From NCBI GenBank assembly GCA_025667525.1, contig CM046876.1, positions 19,331,320 through 19,395,319 of the forward strand: a stretch of DNA of 64,000 nt, written 5' to 3'. Positions 1 through 12,153 of the stretch are shown piece after piece (positions within the stretch are counted from its first letter, which is position 1; every line of letters begins with the position of its first letter). The notes below the pieces were generated by a model that had not been told where the DNA came from, made no database searches, and saw only the letters and a program-made list of their open reading frames with translations. Made by a program: the position numbers and the translations under genes. Origin of the DNA: Glebionis coronaria. Taxonomy: Eukaryota; Streptophyta; Magnoliopsida; Asterales; Asteraceae.

Positions 1-1794
1 TGGGTAACTTTCTAAAAATAGCAGGTTTCTATATATAGCGACTTTCCAAAAATAGCAGGTTTCCATATATAGTAACTTTCCAAAAGAGCAAGTTTCCATA
101 AATAGTAAGTTTACAAAAATAGAATGTATCCATAATTAGTAAGTTTCCAAAAATAAAAAGTTTCCATAATTAGTATGTTTCCATAAATAGCATGTTTCTA
201 TATTTAGTAATAAGCTTATTAAATAAGTATATAACATAAGTTATAGTTTAATAAGCATATATTATAAGTCATGATTATTAAATGTAATAATATAGTAAAG
301 TTTATTTATAATAAATACTTTAGTCTTAACATAATGATTATTAACTAATAATATAATACATGATTTTATAAATAATTACTAATTAATAATATAATATGAT
401 TATATTAAATAAACTTTCTCTTAACTGATTATTGTATAATTAAATTAAAATATGTTATTAATATAATTAAACCTTGGTTAAAATGAAATAAATTAATTAA
501 GCTAAGTTCTTAATTAATTAAATGTAACATGAATTTATGCCATGAATAATTATTTTAATAATTATTATAACCTATCGTTATTTAAATAAATGACCATGTT
601 TTATATCATAATAATTATATAAATTAATTTATATCCTAAGTCCTTGTTATTAATTAATTAGATTAAACTATGCGTTGATTAATATAATTATCTAATAAAT
701 AAAACATAATGTATTTTAGCAAAGATATTAGCCAAACACACCCTTGTGTTTTCTTGTACCCGAGCCCCTAAACCCGTGCCTACCGAGACCCCATGTCTCG
801 GTCGCACGAAACCAAACCAAACACCACAACCTTTCGGCTGTGCCTTTCTGCCACCGTCGGCCAAACAGCCACCGACTGCTGTCGGTTGCCACTGGTGGCA
901 CAAAATCACCCCCGGCTTAAGCCGGGTTCCCTCTGTCGTGACCCATATTCCCACCGAGAGCCATGGGGCTCTCGATTGCCATTGTTTTAACCAAACAGCC
1001 CCAGGTTGGGGTATTTGGGGTTGCGGCTGGCAGCAGTCAAGAGCCACCGCCCTTAATAAAGGTGCGGCTGGCCGAGACAAAGCACCACCGAGAGTCCTTC
1101 GACTCTCGGTTTGCGTGCCAACCGAACCAAAACCAACCTAATCATGAATCCTTTTATGTTTTTAACCTTCTTAATCACATGTTTATTAATTGGTTTAATG
1201 AATCATGAACACAAGCAAATAAAATAAAAGGTTAAGATTAAGATATACCGAATGCGTGTATAGATTAAGGATTACGAACACGAACATATACCCGTAATTT
1301 AATTAAAGATCAACAACCAATTTCCTTCTTGCTTTCTTGTGGGTGCTGCGGCCAAGTTGAGAGAGACAAAGATTTTTTGGGTTTGTTATGTTTTTGATAA
1401 AAGTGAATAATGAAATCCCCTAGGATTATTTGTTTACTAATTATCTTGGATTAATGGGCCGGGGCCAAAGGCCCTTTTGTTCTCTCCTTGTTCCGTCCAA
1501 ACACACCCCTTCATATATATTTTTTTTGTTTTTCGTGCTTAAATAAATCATCATGTGTGTTCGTGTTTTAGTGTCGTGTTTTATTTCTTGTTGTGTTTTT
1601 AAGTATTATACGTAAATACTCATCGTGAGTTAATAATTAATAATAACAATGTAATACTTTTGTAATTAATTAATATACGTAATACTTACATTAAATGTTC
1701 ATGATACGTGTCATTTATCAATTAATCGTAAAGTTTTAATTTATACGTGTTTTCATGTAATTAATGTTCTAAGGTATTTTATGCGGGTTTTACA
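1..1794 (-). repeat. 3' LTR of the Tekay-type element, truncated by window edge
   Basis: It ends on the plus strand at GGTTTTACA, so read on the minus strand it begins TGTAAAACC. It aligns along its whole length with the right LTR, starting at the shared GTAACTTTCTAAAAATAGCAGG segment. The outer part, about 1.2 kb, is missing off the window. It contains a GC-richer island (about 730-1140) in otherwise AT-rich sequence and repeated short units of the type AACTTTCCAAAAATAGCA near 1-200. Confidence 0.88.
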
Positions 1795-1807
1795 ACTCTT
1801 ACCCTCT
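1795..1807 (-). other. Polypurine tract of the Tekay-type element
   Basis: On the minus strand the 13 bases read AGAGGGTAAGAGT and directly abut the LTR start TGTAAAACC. This is the expected position and composition for the plus-strand DNA primer of an LTR retrotransposon. Confidence 0.7.
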
Positions 1808-3151
1808 AAAAGAATAATTCGTCCTCGAATTAGATATACGATAAGCTGAAAAAGACATACCCGAATCATAGCTAAAAATGAGGGTAAGAAGTCCGGATAC
1901 ACTCCTCCGTTTCCCAAGTGGCTTCCCGCTCGGAATGATCCCTACAAAGGATTTTGACAAATGGAATCGTCTTTTTCCTTATGACACGATCCTGATGATC
2001 GGGAACTGCTCTGGTTCCTCAACATAGGATAGATCCTCACGAATCTGATCGAGTAGATATGAAACTGTGTGCAACGGATGATAATTGTATCCTCTGAGTA
2101 AGTACACATGGAACACACTGTGAACATGAGATAGTTGAGGAGGTAGCGCCAGACGATACGATACCTCACCGACACGTTCGAGGATCTTAAACTGTTCGAT
2201 GAAACAGGACTGAGCTTGCCCTTAAGTCCAAAACGCTTGACCCCACGTGCTGGTGATACCTTCAAGAAAACACGATCACCAGGCTGAAATTCTAATGCCC
2301 TGTGATGTTTGTAAGCATAGCTCCTCTGACGAGCACGAGCTTCCCGCAGCTTCGCTTGGAGATAGCAACTTTCTCATTGTTCACCTCTATCATCTCTGGA
2401 CCCTCAATGATTCGCTCACCAACCTGATCCTAGCAGATCGGAGCACGACACTTCCTGCTATAGAGCATATCGAAAGGTGCACACTTGATACTCGCGTGCC
2501 AACTGTTGTTATAAGAAAATTCCACCAACCAGATGTAGTCATCCCAACTCCCTGTCCATTCTAACGCACAAGCACGCAACATGTCTTCTAAGGTCTGAAT
2601 AGTACGCTCTGACTGACCATCGGTCTGAGGATGAAAGGCTATGCTAAGCCTTAGTCTAGTACACCAAGCTTTCTGCAAACCTTTCAAGAATTTAGACATG
2701 AATCTAGGATCTTTGTCTAATATTATATATAATGGAGTACCATGCAATCGCATGATCTCCTGCTGGAATATACCTGCCAATTTGCTAACTGGATAATCCT
2801 TGCGAATCGAATGAAAATGAGCAGACTTGGTTAAACGATCGACTAGGACCCATATAACATCATGCTTCCTCTGTGTCTGCGAAAGTCTGATGACAAAATC
2901 CATAGAGATCTTGTCCCACTTCCATTCTGGAATCTCTAATGGTTGTAGTAGACCACTAGCTCGCTGATTTATATATTAACCTGCTGACAGGTAAGACATT
3001 TGGACACGCAGGTAGCAACATCCTGCTTCATGCCACTCCACCAAAAATGCTGTTTGAGATCATGGTACATTTTGGTAGAACCTGGATGAATGGAGAATGG
3101 AGAGCTGTGAGCCTCAGTCAGTAAGGCTTCTTTTAGTGTAAGATCATCCAT
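1808..3151 (-). pseudogene. Gypsy integrase and chromodomain-like tail (remnant)
   Basis: From right to left: an integrase zinc-binding segment (about 3151-2969) with HPGSTKMYHDLKQHFWW and a C-x2-C pair (CLTCQQ). Next is the catalytic core (2903-2430) with TKSAHFHSIRKDYPVSKLA, then LDKDPRF, where the second catalytic Asp region reads D-K-D, and HPQTDGQSERTIQTLEDMLR, which holds the catalytic Glu. Past 2430 the frame shifts into the C-terminal segment (about 2265-1810), which includes GVKRFGLKGKLSP, IREDLSYVEEPE and a chromodomain-like stretch. Stops and shifts at about 2970 and 2430 and in the chromodomain-like part make it non-functional. Integrase would insert the cDNA, and chromodomains of this clade are thought to steer it to heterochromatin. 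Confidence 0.82.
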
Positions 3152-4701
3152 AACATATAGCTTGGTACCCTGCCATACGATGCCATCTTCGTCTATACGA
3201 AACTCTGTCTGCTAATCAATATTCTGAATAATAGCCCATATCTCACCATCGTCCTTCTAAGATGCCTTGATCCGAGAGATTAAGTCTCGCTCAACTCTCA
3301 GATTAGCCCAGTATCCATGTTGTCCAGTACAAGGAACTCAATGTCTAAACACTTTAGATCACGTATGATCTCTTCCTTCCACTTTGATGCCAGCAATCAT
3401 ACCTGATTTCCTGCTAAGAGCATCGACCACCAGATTCGCCTTACCAGGATGGTACTGAATGTTGGTGTCATAGTCCTTGAGTATCTCCAACCACCGTCTC
3501 TTCCTCATATTTAGTTCTCGCTGAGTGAATATGTACTTGAGGCTCTTGTGATCAGTGAAGATGTCACATGATTCACCATATAGATAGTGCCTCTAGATTT
3601 AGGGTGCAAAAACAATTGATGCTAATTCCAGATCATGAGTAGGATGATTCTCCTCATAAGGCTTATGCTGACGTGATGCATAGGAAATCACCTTCCCATG
3701 TTGCATGAGTATACAACCAAGTCCTTTACCCGAAGCATCGCTATAAATCTAAAATCCACTTGTGCCAGATGGGAGAGTAAGAATAGGTGCAGAAACCAAT
3801 CACTGCTTAAGTTCTTCAAAGCTCTTCTCTCGCTCATCATTCCAGACGAATTTCTCTCCCTTACGCATCAACTTGGTCAAAGGCAAGGCTAATCGTGAAA
3901 AGTTCTCCACAAATTTGCGATAATATCCAGCTAAACCCAGAAAACTACGAACCTCTGTTGTAGACGTCGGTCTTGGCCATTTTGTGATAGCTTCAACCTT
4001 CGCAGGATCCATGGTGATCCCTTCTGCAGAGACAATGTGGCCCAGAAATGCCAACTTGTTTAACCAGAATTCACACTTGGAAAATTTTGCATATTGTTGC
4101 ATTTGTCGAAGAATCTGTAGTACGGTGCGAAGATGTTCCTCATGTTCATCCTTGGATTTTGAGAAGATGAGAATCTCATCGATGAACACGATGACAAATT
4201 TGTCTAGAAATTCATGGAAGACGCGGTTCATTAAGTCCATGAATACCGCTAGAGAATTGGTGAGTCTAAAAGGCATGACTACGAACTCATAGTGACCATA
4301 TCTTTTGCGAAAAGCAGTCTTAGGAATATCCTGCTTCTTCACTCGCAGCAGATGGTACCCTAACCGTAAATCAATCTTGGAAAAGTGTTTGGCACCTTGA
4401 AGTTGGTCGAATGGATAATGGTTTCTGATCTGATCTTGTTCAGCTCACGATAGTCAATCAACAGACGCATATTGCCGTTCGTCTTCTTGACGAAAAGTAC
4501 CGGTGCACCCCATGGTGATACACTCGTACGGATGAAACCTTGCTCTAGTAACTCCTGCAACTGGTCCTTCAACTCCTTGAGCTCTATGGGAGCCATGCGA
4601 TAAGGAGCCTTGGAGATCAGTTCAACTCCTGGAATGAGCTCAATGCCAAACTCCACTTCGCGTTTTTGGATGGCGTCATCTAATGGCCTGCTTGCCCACA
4701 C
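3152..4701 (-). pseudogene. Gypsy reverse transcriptase / RNase H (remnant)
   Basis: The RT core runs from about 4701 to 3800. Motifs seen are [61 protein letters not shown] and [11 protein letters not shown]. The active-site box normally read as F-I-D-D or Y-V-D-D is FIDEILIF here, so the second catalytic Asp is replaced by Glu. There is a frame break around 4350-4360 between the DYRELNK part and the YGHYEF part. RNase H lies at about 3790-3180 and is split by several stops. The segment begins immediately after the gag zinc knuckle, so the protease and the first part of RT are missing. Minus strand, same unit as the gag and integrase remnants. Confidence 0.85.
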
Positions 4702-5979
4702 TTAAAGCAAACATCGGTAGCACGACATCATGGTCCAGGATGCCTACGGCTACAAGTAGTGCAGATAGGATGGGTATACCCTCTAGGGGGTACCCTCGCT
4801 ACCTGAGAGCCTGTTTTAGAAGATATGCGTGAGACATGATTATTGGGGTATAAACATGACCAAACTGAAAGTTTAAGTTATAATACGAGATGAAGATGAG
4901 GGATTAGGCTGCTGACCCTTAGTGTTCTGGTCACGCCCATTCCCAGAGTTCCTGTTATGATGCTGAGATGTTAGTATTTATGTTTTAGAACAGCTTAACA
5001 TAGAAAACTTTAAATTTTAGGGACCTTTTGTAGTTGGAGTAACTACCATTGTTACTGTAGTTATCACTAACGCTACGCCTGTCTTATCCATAATGGTCAT
5101 AAGTCTGATCGTGCCCCTTGTTGTTGGTCTGTTGAGTGGCTGGTTAGGACTGGTCTCCACCCTTCTGCCTAAAAGATACAATTGAAAAGAACAAGATACA
5201 AAATGAAAATACTGATTTGAATGAGATGGTAACGCTTGATGACTGAAACTTATACCTCTTCTTAGGACGAGCTGACTCCTCATAGTCATCCCTCTCATGA
5301 AGCATCTCCAGACTGCGTGTTGCGTTTGCCACTTGTGACAAATTGGTGAAAGTGTCACATAATAGACGATCAGTAGTCGAGGAGTGAAGAGCCCATCAGA
5401 AGTGCTTCGCTTGCTCCTCAGCTGTACCAGCAACAGCGCCCAGAAATCCAGCTACTTGAGGAATCTCTGCATGAACTTCGTGCTGTTCTCAACTACCTTA
5501 TGACGAATAGCATGGTAATCCCTCTTTATTCGTTCTTGTTCAGCCCTAGGGAAGAACTGATTGTAGAACAAATATGTGAACTGACCCCATGTCAAAGTAG
5601 GCAACCATGCATCACCTCCATTAGTCTTCTTGTACGCTCTCCACCATGCTAGCGCATCGCCCTCAAACTTGTAGCAAGCCAACCGTGTCTGGTACACCCC
5701 ATCACAACCCATGGCATCAAAGATCTTCTCCATGTACGAGATCTAGTTTTCAGCATCAGACGGGACCTCAGTCTTCTCGAATGCTCGAGGCTTCTACTTG
5801 TTGAATCTCTCCAGCCATGTGTGGAGTGTGACTGGTAGAGGAGGATGAGGATTATTCTGATTCTGATTCTGATGAGCCTGATACTCATTCTGAATTGAAT
5901 TTCGGATCTGAGGGATCATAGCTTGCAAAGCTGCATTGACAGCTGCAGCAAGTTCCTCGTTGGTACATGTGTTAACCAT
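4702..5979 (-). pseudogene. Gypsy gag with zinc-knuckle remnant
   Basis: Gag appears to start at 5979 (MVNTCTNEELAAAVNAALQ), about 325 bases downstream of the primer binding site. In-frame stops interrupt it near 5794 and 5735. The conserved core KFEGDALAWWRAYKKTNGG and FFPRAEQERIKRDYHAIRH occupies 5733-5452. A C-terminal part with QVANATRSLEMLHERDD is recognisable near 5330-5290, and a CCHC-like segment ([10 protein letters not shown]) near 4710-4690. Gag forms the particle and binds RNA. Stops and shifts make it dead. The CCHC segment runs straight into RT-type sequence. Confidence 0.8.
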
Positions 5980-6303
5980 CTGACAGTTTCAAAGAGGAAA
6001 AATAAAATGAATAATCTGTTAGAAACATAGGATAAACATAAGAGATGCATGTAAATTTTATGAAGGCATAGCGAACGAAAACTGCCATTGGCAAAGGTGG
6101 ACGACTATCGTTCAAGCTACAAAACAAAACTCGAAGAAAACCACATGCGACTAAGTATGGCCAATCCAGTATCAACCCTCACTTAGTCAAAAAATTAAAG
6201 AAAACAACGATACATGAAATGAAATTTACTATCAGTTTAGGAAGATCCTGGTGACTACCCACTAGTCATATGTCAAGTTTAAGAGCCTACAAGTCGAAAC
6301 CTT

Positions 6304-6317
6304 GGGCTCTGATACCA
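6304..6317 (-). other. Primer binding site (initiator tRNA-Met) of the Tekay-type element
   Basis: Minus-strand TGGTATCAGAGCCC is complementary to the 3' end of plant initiator tRNA-Met. It lies four bases inside the 5' LTR end at 6322, which fixes both the LTR border and the element's direction. Confidence 0.88.
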
Positions 6318-6321
6318 TAAT

Positions 6322-9300
6322 TGTTACACCCCACTTTGACAAGTTGATCGTTATACGATAATTATGGCGTGTCAGCAATGCATGTAAGGTAAATGTCATA
6401 AAACATTAATGATCATAAAGGAAACCAGAAACAAACATCGGTCCTAAACATAAGGTCACACACAATGCATAAGTAAAGAATGTAGAATAAGGACTAAACA
6501 ATGTCCAGTAAATCAGAAGTATATAAATGCATTAAAAGAAATGAAGTCAAGGGAGCCTCCATCCTAATGCATGTACTCTTGATTTTCTTAACTCTGCCCT
6601 TTAGTACCTGCCGTATGGGAACATGAAAAGAAAATACGGATGAGCAATACGCTCAGTGCACATATATACGACGATGATATGAATAACATAAACATAAGTA
6701 AAGTATGAAATGAAAGTGCAGCGGAATAATGTAAGTCCTAGAAAACCTGTAGTATGTTTTATAAACTGGTTTATATCTGAAAAGACTTATGTTTATTTCA
6801 TAAAAAGTGTATTTTAAAGGCCCAAGAGCCCATATAGGTCATGATGGTATCAACGTGCATGAATACATAGATGGGTGACCTCGTCATGCAATTAGAGGGG
6901 CTGCCTCTAATTATAATAGTTCGGGTGGAGGGATCAACTCCATGCAACGGATGTAGAGCACACACCACAGTTACCTTGTAATCTGCTAAACATGTACTAG
7001 GATGCACCCATTCGTCCTACATGATAATAATATAAAAGGCCAATAGCTGAAAGGGACACCGCAAGCAATCACTCTCACCGCGAAAGAGTCATAACACCAG
7101 TGTCTCAAGTGTTACGGTTATGGTACCTCTACAACTATGTGGAACATGGCATGCATGTATATAGCTCAGGTAGTTTACGATGCTAATCATAGTAATTACT
7201 GAAAAGTTTAATGCAAACTACTGGCGAAAATAGATGGCTGCAAATGGGGAATCCTAAATATAGGAAGAAAATATCCTTACTGAAGGACGAAATATCCGCA
7301 CCTTATGTCCAGTAATGAAAATGAAGACGAAACGGAAGATCTACTCTAACTTCACGAGTGCTACATAATAAAAGGGACGTGAATGAGTTGTCTGTTTAAC
7401 ATATACTTACTGATTATTAGTTTACTTGACGTGTTCTTAACTTGTTTTACATGTTCTTGACTTGTTTAACTGTTTCATGTTTAATCATGTGTTTCTTAGT
7501 ATTTCATGTGTTCTTGATTTGTGTATTTCATGTTTTATGTGTTTTTGTACTCGTTGTTTCACAATGAGTAACTTTCTAAAAATAGCAGGTTTCTATAGAT
7601 AGTAACTTTCCAAAAATAGCAGGTTTCCAAATATAGTAACTTTCCAAAATAGCAAGTTTTCGTAAATAGTAAGTTTCCAAAAATAGAAAGTTTCATTATT
7701 AGTAAGTTTCCAAAAATAGAAAGTTTCCATAATTAGTATGTTTCCATATATAGCATGTTTCTATTATTAAATAAGTATATGATATAACCTATAGTTTAAT
7801 AAGCATTTATTATAAGCTATGATTATTAAATGTAATAATATAGTAATGTTTATTAATAATAAATACTTTAGTCTGAACATAATGATTATTAATTAATAAT
7901 AAAATACATGATTTTATAAGTAACTATTAATTAATAATATAACAGGATTATATTAATTAAAATTTACCTTAACTGATTATTGTATAATTAAATTAAAGTA
8001 TGTTATTAATTTAATTAAACCTTGGTTAAAATGAAATAAATTAATTAAGCTAAGTTCTTTATTAATTAAATGTAACATGAACTTATGCCATGAATAATTA
8101 TTTTAATAATTTTTATAACCTATAGTTATTTAAATAAATGACCATATTTTGTATCATGATAATTCTATAAATTAATTTGTATCCTAAATCCTTGTTATTA
8201 ATTAATTAGATTAAACATACATTAATTAATATAATTAATTAATAAATAAAACATAATATATTTTAGCAAAAATATTAGCCAAACACACCTTTGTTTTTTC
8301 GTGTACCCGAGCCCTTAAACCCGAGCCTACCGATACCCCATGTCCGGTTCGTACGAAACCAAACCGAGCACCACAGCCTTTCGGCTGTGGCTTTCTGCCA
8401 CCATTGGACAAGCAGCCACCGGCTGCTGCCGGTTGCCACTGCTGGCTCAAAATCACCCCTGGCTTAAGTCGGGTTCCCCCTGTTGTGACCCATATTCCCA
8501 TCGAGAGCCATGGGGCTCTCAGTTTCCATTGTTTTAACCAAACAGCCCCTGGCTGGGGTGTTTGGGGTTGCGGCTGGCAGCAGTCAGCAACCATCGCCTT
8601 TAATAAAGGTGCGCCTGGTCGAGACAATGCACCAAAGAGAGACCTTTGACTCTCGGTTTGCGTGCCAACCGAACCAAAACCAACGTAATCCCGAATCCTT
8701 CCATGTTTTTAACCTTTTTAATCACATATTTATTAATTGGTTTAATGAATCAGGAACAAAAGAAAACAAAATAAAAGGTTAAGATTAAGATATACCGAAT
8801 GCGTTTATAGATTAAGGATTAGGAACACGAACATATACCCGTAATTTAATTAAAGATCAACAATCAATTTCCTTCTTGCTTTCTTGTGGGTGCCGCGGCC
8901 AAGGAGACAAAGAGATTTAGGGTTTGTTATTTTTTCATAAAAGTGAATAATGAAATCCCCTGGGATTATTTGTTTACTAATTATCTTGGATTAATGAGCT
9001 GGGCCAAAGGCCCTTTTGTTCTCTCCTTGCGCCGTCCAAACACACCCCTTCATATATATTTGTTTTGTTTTTCGTGCTTAAATAAATCATCATGTGTGTT
9101 CGTTTTTTAGTGTCGTTTTTTATTTCTTGTTGTGTTTTTAAGTATTATACGTAAATACTTATCGTGAGTTATTAATTAATAATTACATACGTAATACTTG
9201 TCGTAACTAATTAATATACGTAATACTTACATTAAATGTTCATGATACGTGTCATATATTAATTAATCGTAAAGTTTTAATTTATACGTGTTTTCATGTA

Positions 9301-9335
9301 ATTAATGTTCTAAGGTGTTTTATGTAGGTTTTACA
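6322..9335 (-). repeat. 5' LTR of the Tekay-type element (3014 bp)
   Basis: Bounded by TGTTACACC at 6322 and GGTTTTACA at 9335. On the minus strand it reads TGTAAAACC...GGTGTAACA with canonical TG/CA ends. The outer 1.77 kb aligns with 1-1794. The remainder (6322-7564) is LTR sequence whose partner lies left of the window. A GC-richer block at about 8290-8650 sits downstream of a TATA-like site and matches the block at 730-1140. Confidence 0.88.
9051..9060 (-). promoter_or_regulatory. Candidate TATA box in the 5' LTR
   Basis: The minus strand reads AATATATATG, in a context conserved in the other LTR (about 1511-1520). It is the only clear TATA-like motif upstream of the GC-rich transcribed-looking block. 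Position and conservation are the only evidence. Confidence 0.35.
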
Positions 9336-9995
9336 AAAATTCCCAGCCATGTCAACTTAACTTATAAAAGTCGTTTAACCGACAAAATATTTGATTCCAA
9401 TTTATAAAAAAATTAGACCTATTAAACTTAACATTATGTTGTTGAAACATGCTTTAACTCGTAAATATAATTTAGTTATGACCCGTATAACACGAAAAAA
9501 AATCTGCCAAATAGAACTTACAATTAAACATGTTTTAATCCCAACCGATTACATAGTTATAATCCTAATTAATCCTCGGTCATGTTCATATATTTTAATT
9601 ACATTAACTTAAAGAAAAATTGATAAACCCTAATTATCCATTAATTACAGTTACATGATAATAAATATTTAAACAAGATTAAAATTGAAATTATATCTAA
9701 ATCATTTACCCGAATACACACGAATCAATACCAATATTTCTTCAACTTTTTTGTATAGCTTTTCCTAGGCTTCTTGATATTATACCTGTCATAAGGAGGA
9801 GAGGAGGATAAAAAGAGATTAAAGGTTCTTGGTAAAACATTATATAGTTGGGTTAGCTTATTTTTCAAGTTTAAGTCGAATTGGTCTCTCTATTTTTTCC
9901 TTCCCTTGAGTCAGCTGAACAAACACCCTTTTTTACCTTTTTATTAAATTTGTTATTACATAATTATCTCTATTTTTAATATAAAAAGCCTTTAA
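9336..9995. other. AT-rich sequence between two elements; probable part of an older LTR
   Basis: No coding sequence is seen. It looks like the interrupted continuation of the LTR-like sequence at 12731-13112, with the Tekay-type element bordering one side and the non-autonomous element inserted on the other. This is inference from neighbour geometry only. Confidence 0.3.
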
Positions 9996-10000
9996 ATTAT

Positions 10001-10577
10001 TGTTGGGTCAAAAAGTTGATGTGGCAGAAACTCAAAAACGAAGAAAACATGAAGACATTTGTCTAAGCGTTGTCAAGAGCAAATCAAGCGTTGACAAGAG
10101 CAAATCGGAGGTTGATGGCTTAAGCATTGTGATGTACAATCCAAGCATTGTCATGTACAAACTAAGCATTGAAAGAAACGTAGACAAGAAGTCTTTGGAA
10201 GCTTCTATTTAGATAAACATGCAGGATATATCCTGTATAAGTTTATTTGAATAGAAGATTTACATGTTTATTCATACTTATCTCTTGTAAACCCTAATCC
10301 TTACACTATAAAAGGAACCAAGGGTATTAGGTTTTTCATAACTTCATTCACAATGTAAACCTAAAAGCGTGTGTTGCACTAGACGTGGGATTCAATGTAT
10401 ACACGTCTAGTGGTTGTTTGTTATTAATATAACGAGGAACCCTTTTGTTTAATTCATGTGTTTTGTGCCTAAACACCTTGTTAATGTGTCGTATTCTAAT
10501 TCCGCTTTGATTATCTAATCATATGAACATGATGCATTCCTAGTAGCTTAAAAGATCCGGAAACCAAGGTTTCCACA
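10001..10577 (+). repeat. 5' LTR of non-autonomous element copy 1
   Basis: Starts TGTTGGGTCAAAAAG and ends GGTTTCCACA. The first 200 bases carry repeats of AAGCGTTGACAAGAGCAAAT-like units. A clear TATA box follows at 10307. It matches 12154-12730 base for base over most of its length. Confidence 0.9.
10307..10314 (+). promoter_or_regulatory. TATA box in LTR
   Basis: TATAAAAG in the context TTACACTATAAAAGGAACCA. It is conserved in all four LTR copies of this family in the window (about 12460, 39300 and 42080 as well). Its position about 300 bases into the LTR fits a U3/R boundary. Confidence 0.65.
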
Positions 10578-10579
10578 AT

Positions 10580-10592
10580 TGGTATCAAAGCC
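10580..10592 (+). other. Primer binding site (tRNA-Met type)
   Basis: TGGTATCAAAGCC begins two bases after the LTR end. The inverted copy has TGGTATCAGAGCC at the equivalent place (41795-41807, minus strand). Confidence 0.8.
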
Positions 10593-12139
10593 TCGTGGCT
10601 CGTGATGCTAGGACCAACAAGGTGTTCGTGTATCGAGAAGAAAAGAAAAATCCGTCTAGGGTTTTTCTGGACCTTTTTGTGTGCGCAGCAGTATTCAGAA
10701 GGCCATAACTTTTTATTGAACCGTTGGATCGCCACGAAATATTTTGTGTGTGTTCTACACACATATATCTAGATATCCACCGGAGGATTGTCGAGATCTA
10801 TCCCCCAAAAAAAGTTATTAAGCGTCAAAGTCAGCAGGGGTCATATGCTGTTTTCTGTGAACAGTAATAGTAAAAACGTGATTTCTCCTTCGTTAACCGT
10901 TGGATCATCGTGAAATTTCATTTGTAGGTTCTTGACACTTGTGTCTAGGATCTCACCGAAGGGATCTTCGATCTGAAATCTCATGAAGAAGATATTCGAT
11001 GTCAAAGTTCACTGCAGTTTATGGTTTTCACATAAAATCATGATTTAGGGTTTATAAAACCCTAGATCTATTACCCGCTGAAATGTGTTATTTAGACGCT
11101 GATAGATGTTGGTGTGACGCTGATAGATGTTGGTGTGACACTGACAAGGCATGGATGAGACGCTGATGGCCAGGCGCTGACAAGTACAAAGTTGGCGCTG
11201 ACATGAATAAGTTAAGCGCTGTTGGGAAGCGCTGACACTTGTTGTCCGATATATACATTTTCAAACGCTGACAAGTGTTGTCTGATATTGGACAACACAC
11301 AGTGTTGATATCTTGGACAGTGAAGGATATTGGACAACAAAAGGAATAGTTGCTGTTTGAGAAAATTGATACGTTTTAGCACACAAAAATGAGAATTTAC
11401 ACACGAAGGTACATGGAATCTCCGTTTTTATATAGAATATCAAGTTGATATTTATGGCTCGGATATTTTTAAAAGGGATTAATGATCTTAATGTGAGTTA
11501 GCAACTATTCGTGGGAATTTGATGGATATTTTATTATGTAATCGGGATAGCCTTAGAGTTATCCATATTGGTGGCTTTTACATATGGTATGAAGACGTTA
11601 TTCCATTAAAATCGTCATGAAGAAGTGTTGGCTTAAGGGGAAGAATTATTATTGTACGTTTGATGTTCGAAGAAGATTTTCGCGAGTTTGTGTTCTATCA
11701 TATCTTAAAGTCGTGGATCCATACACTGACTTTAAAGATAACTTGTTCGTGCTTTACATGGTTGGTGACGAAGACTTGTCATAACACTTGAAGGAGTTAC
11801 ATTATCGTGCTCAGTGTCTCACAAAGGATGAGAATATTGACAAGGGATCGAGGTCTACTTATACTTAGTGACATGAGTATAAGTCCTTCATCACATGGAT
11901 AGTGCAAGACATGGAACACAAGGTTGGGTTATTCTACTTCTACATCAAGATTACTTTATTTATTTTTCTTCAAGATCATTACATAGAGCTACATTTGGAG
12001 AATCTTCAAGATTGCATACATTGTTTACTTCCCTGTTGATGTGACAAAAAGGGGAAGACATACATGCTACAATTGAGGGGAAGCAATTTGAAGATGATGT
12101 ACAACTTACAAGAGATACACAAAGAGTTTTGCCGACATC
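10593..12139 (+). other. Internal non-coding region of copy 1
   Basis: No gag, protease, RT or integrase signature in any frame. It contains a cluster of GCTGACA and GCTGATAGATGTTGGTGTGA units at about 11090-11290. Several AGGGGAAG purine runs (about 11635 and 12075) resemble the polypurine tract. Much of it aligns with the internal region of the inverted copy (39635-41794), which is about 0.6 kb longer. Confidence 0.75.
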
Positions 12140-12153
12140 AACTAGGGGAAGAT
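12140..12153 (+). other. Polypurine tract of copy 1
   Basis: AACTAGGGGAAGAT directly precedes the 3' LTR. The same sequence is present in the inverted copy next to its 3' LTR (39621-39634). Confidence 0.75.

Larger units (their letters stand above)
1..9335 (-). mobile_element. Tekay/Del-type Ty3/gypsy retrotransposon, old and defective
   Basis: The left LTR (1-1794, cut by the window edge) matches 7565-9335 of the right LTR. Between them, all on the minus strand, are gag, zinc-knuckle, reverse transcriptase, RNase H, integrase and a chromodomain-like tail. The order PBS (6304-6317) to gag to RT to IN to polypurine tract (1795-1807) shows transcription from right to left. Integrase followed by a chromodomain-like end, together with very long LTRs, suits the Tekay/Del chromovirus clade (family knowledge; the clade call is inference). 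The two LTRs differ by many substitutions and small indels, so the insertion is old. The TSD cannot be checked because the left end is outside the window; the right flank is AAAAT (9336-9340). 5980-6303 is non-coding leader. Confidence 0.88.

Noticed and set aside
746..1208. Plus-strand reading frames in the GC-rich block of the left LTR
   Set aside because: They overlap one another and the minus-strand frame, are on the non-transcribed strand of the element, and show no domain. Their openness follows from local GC content.
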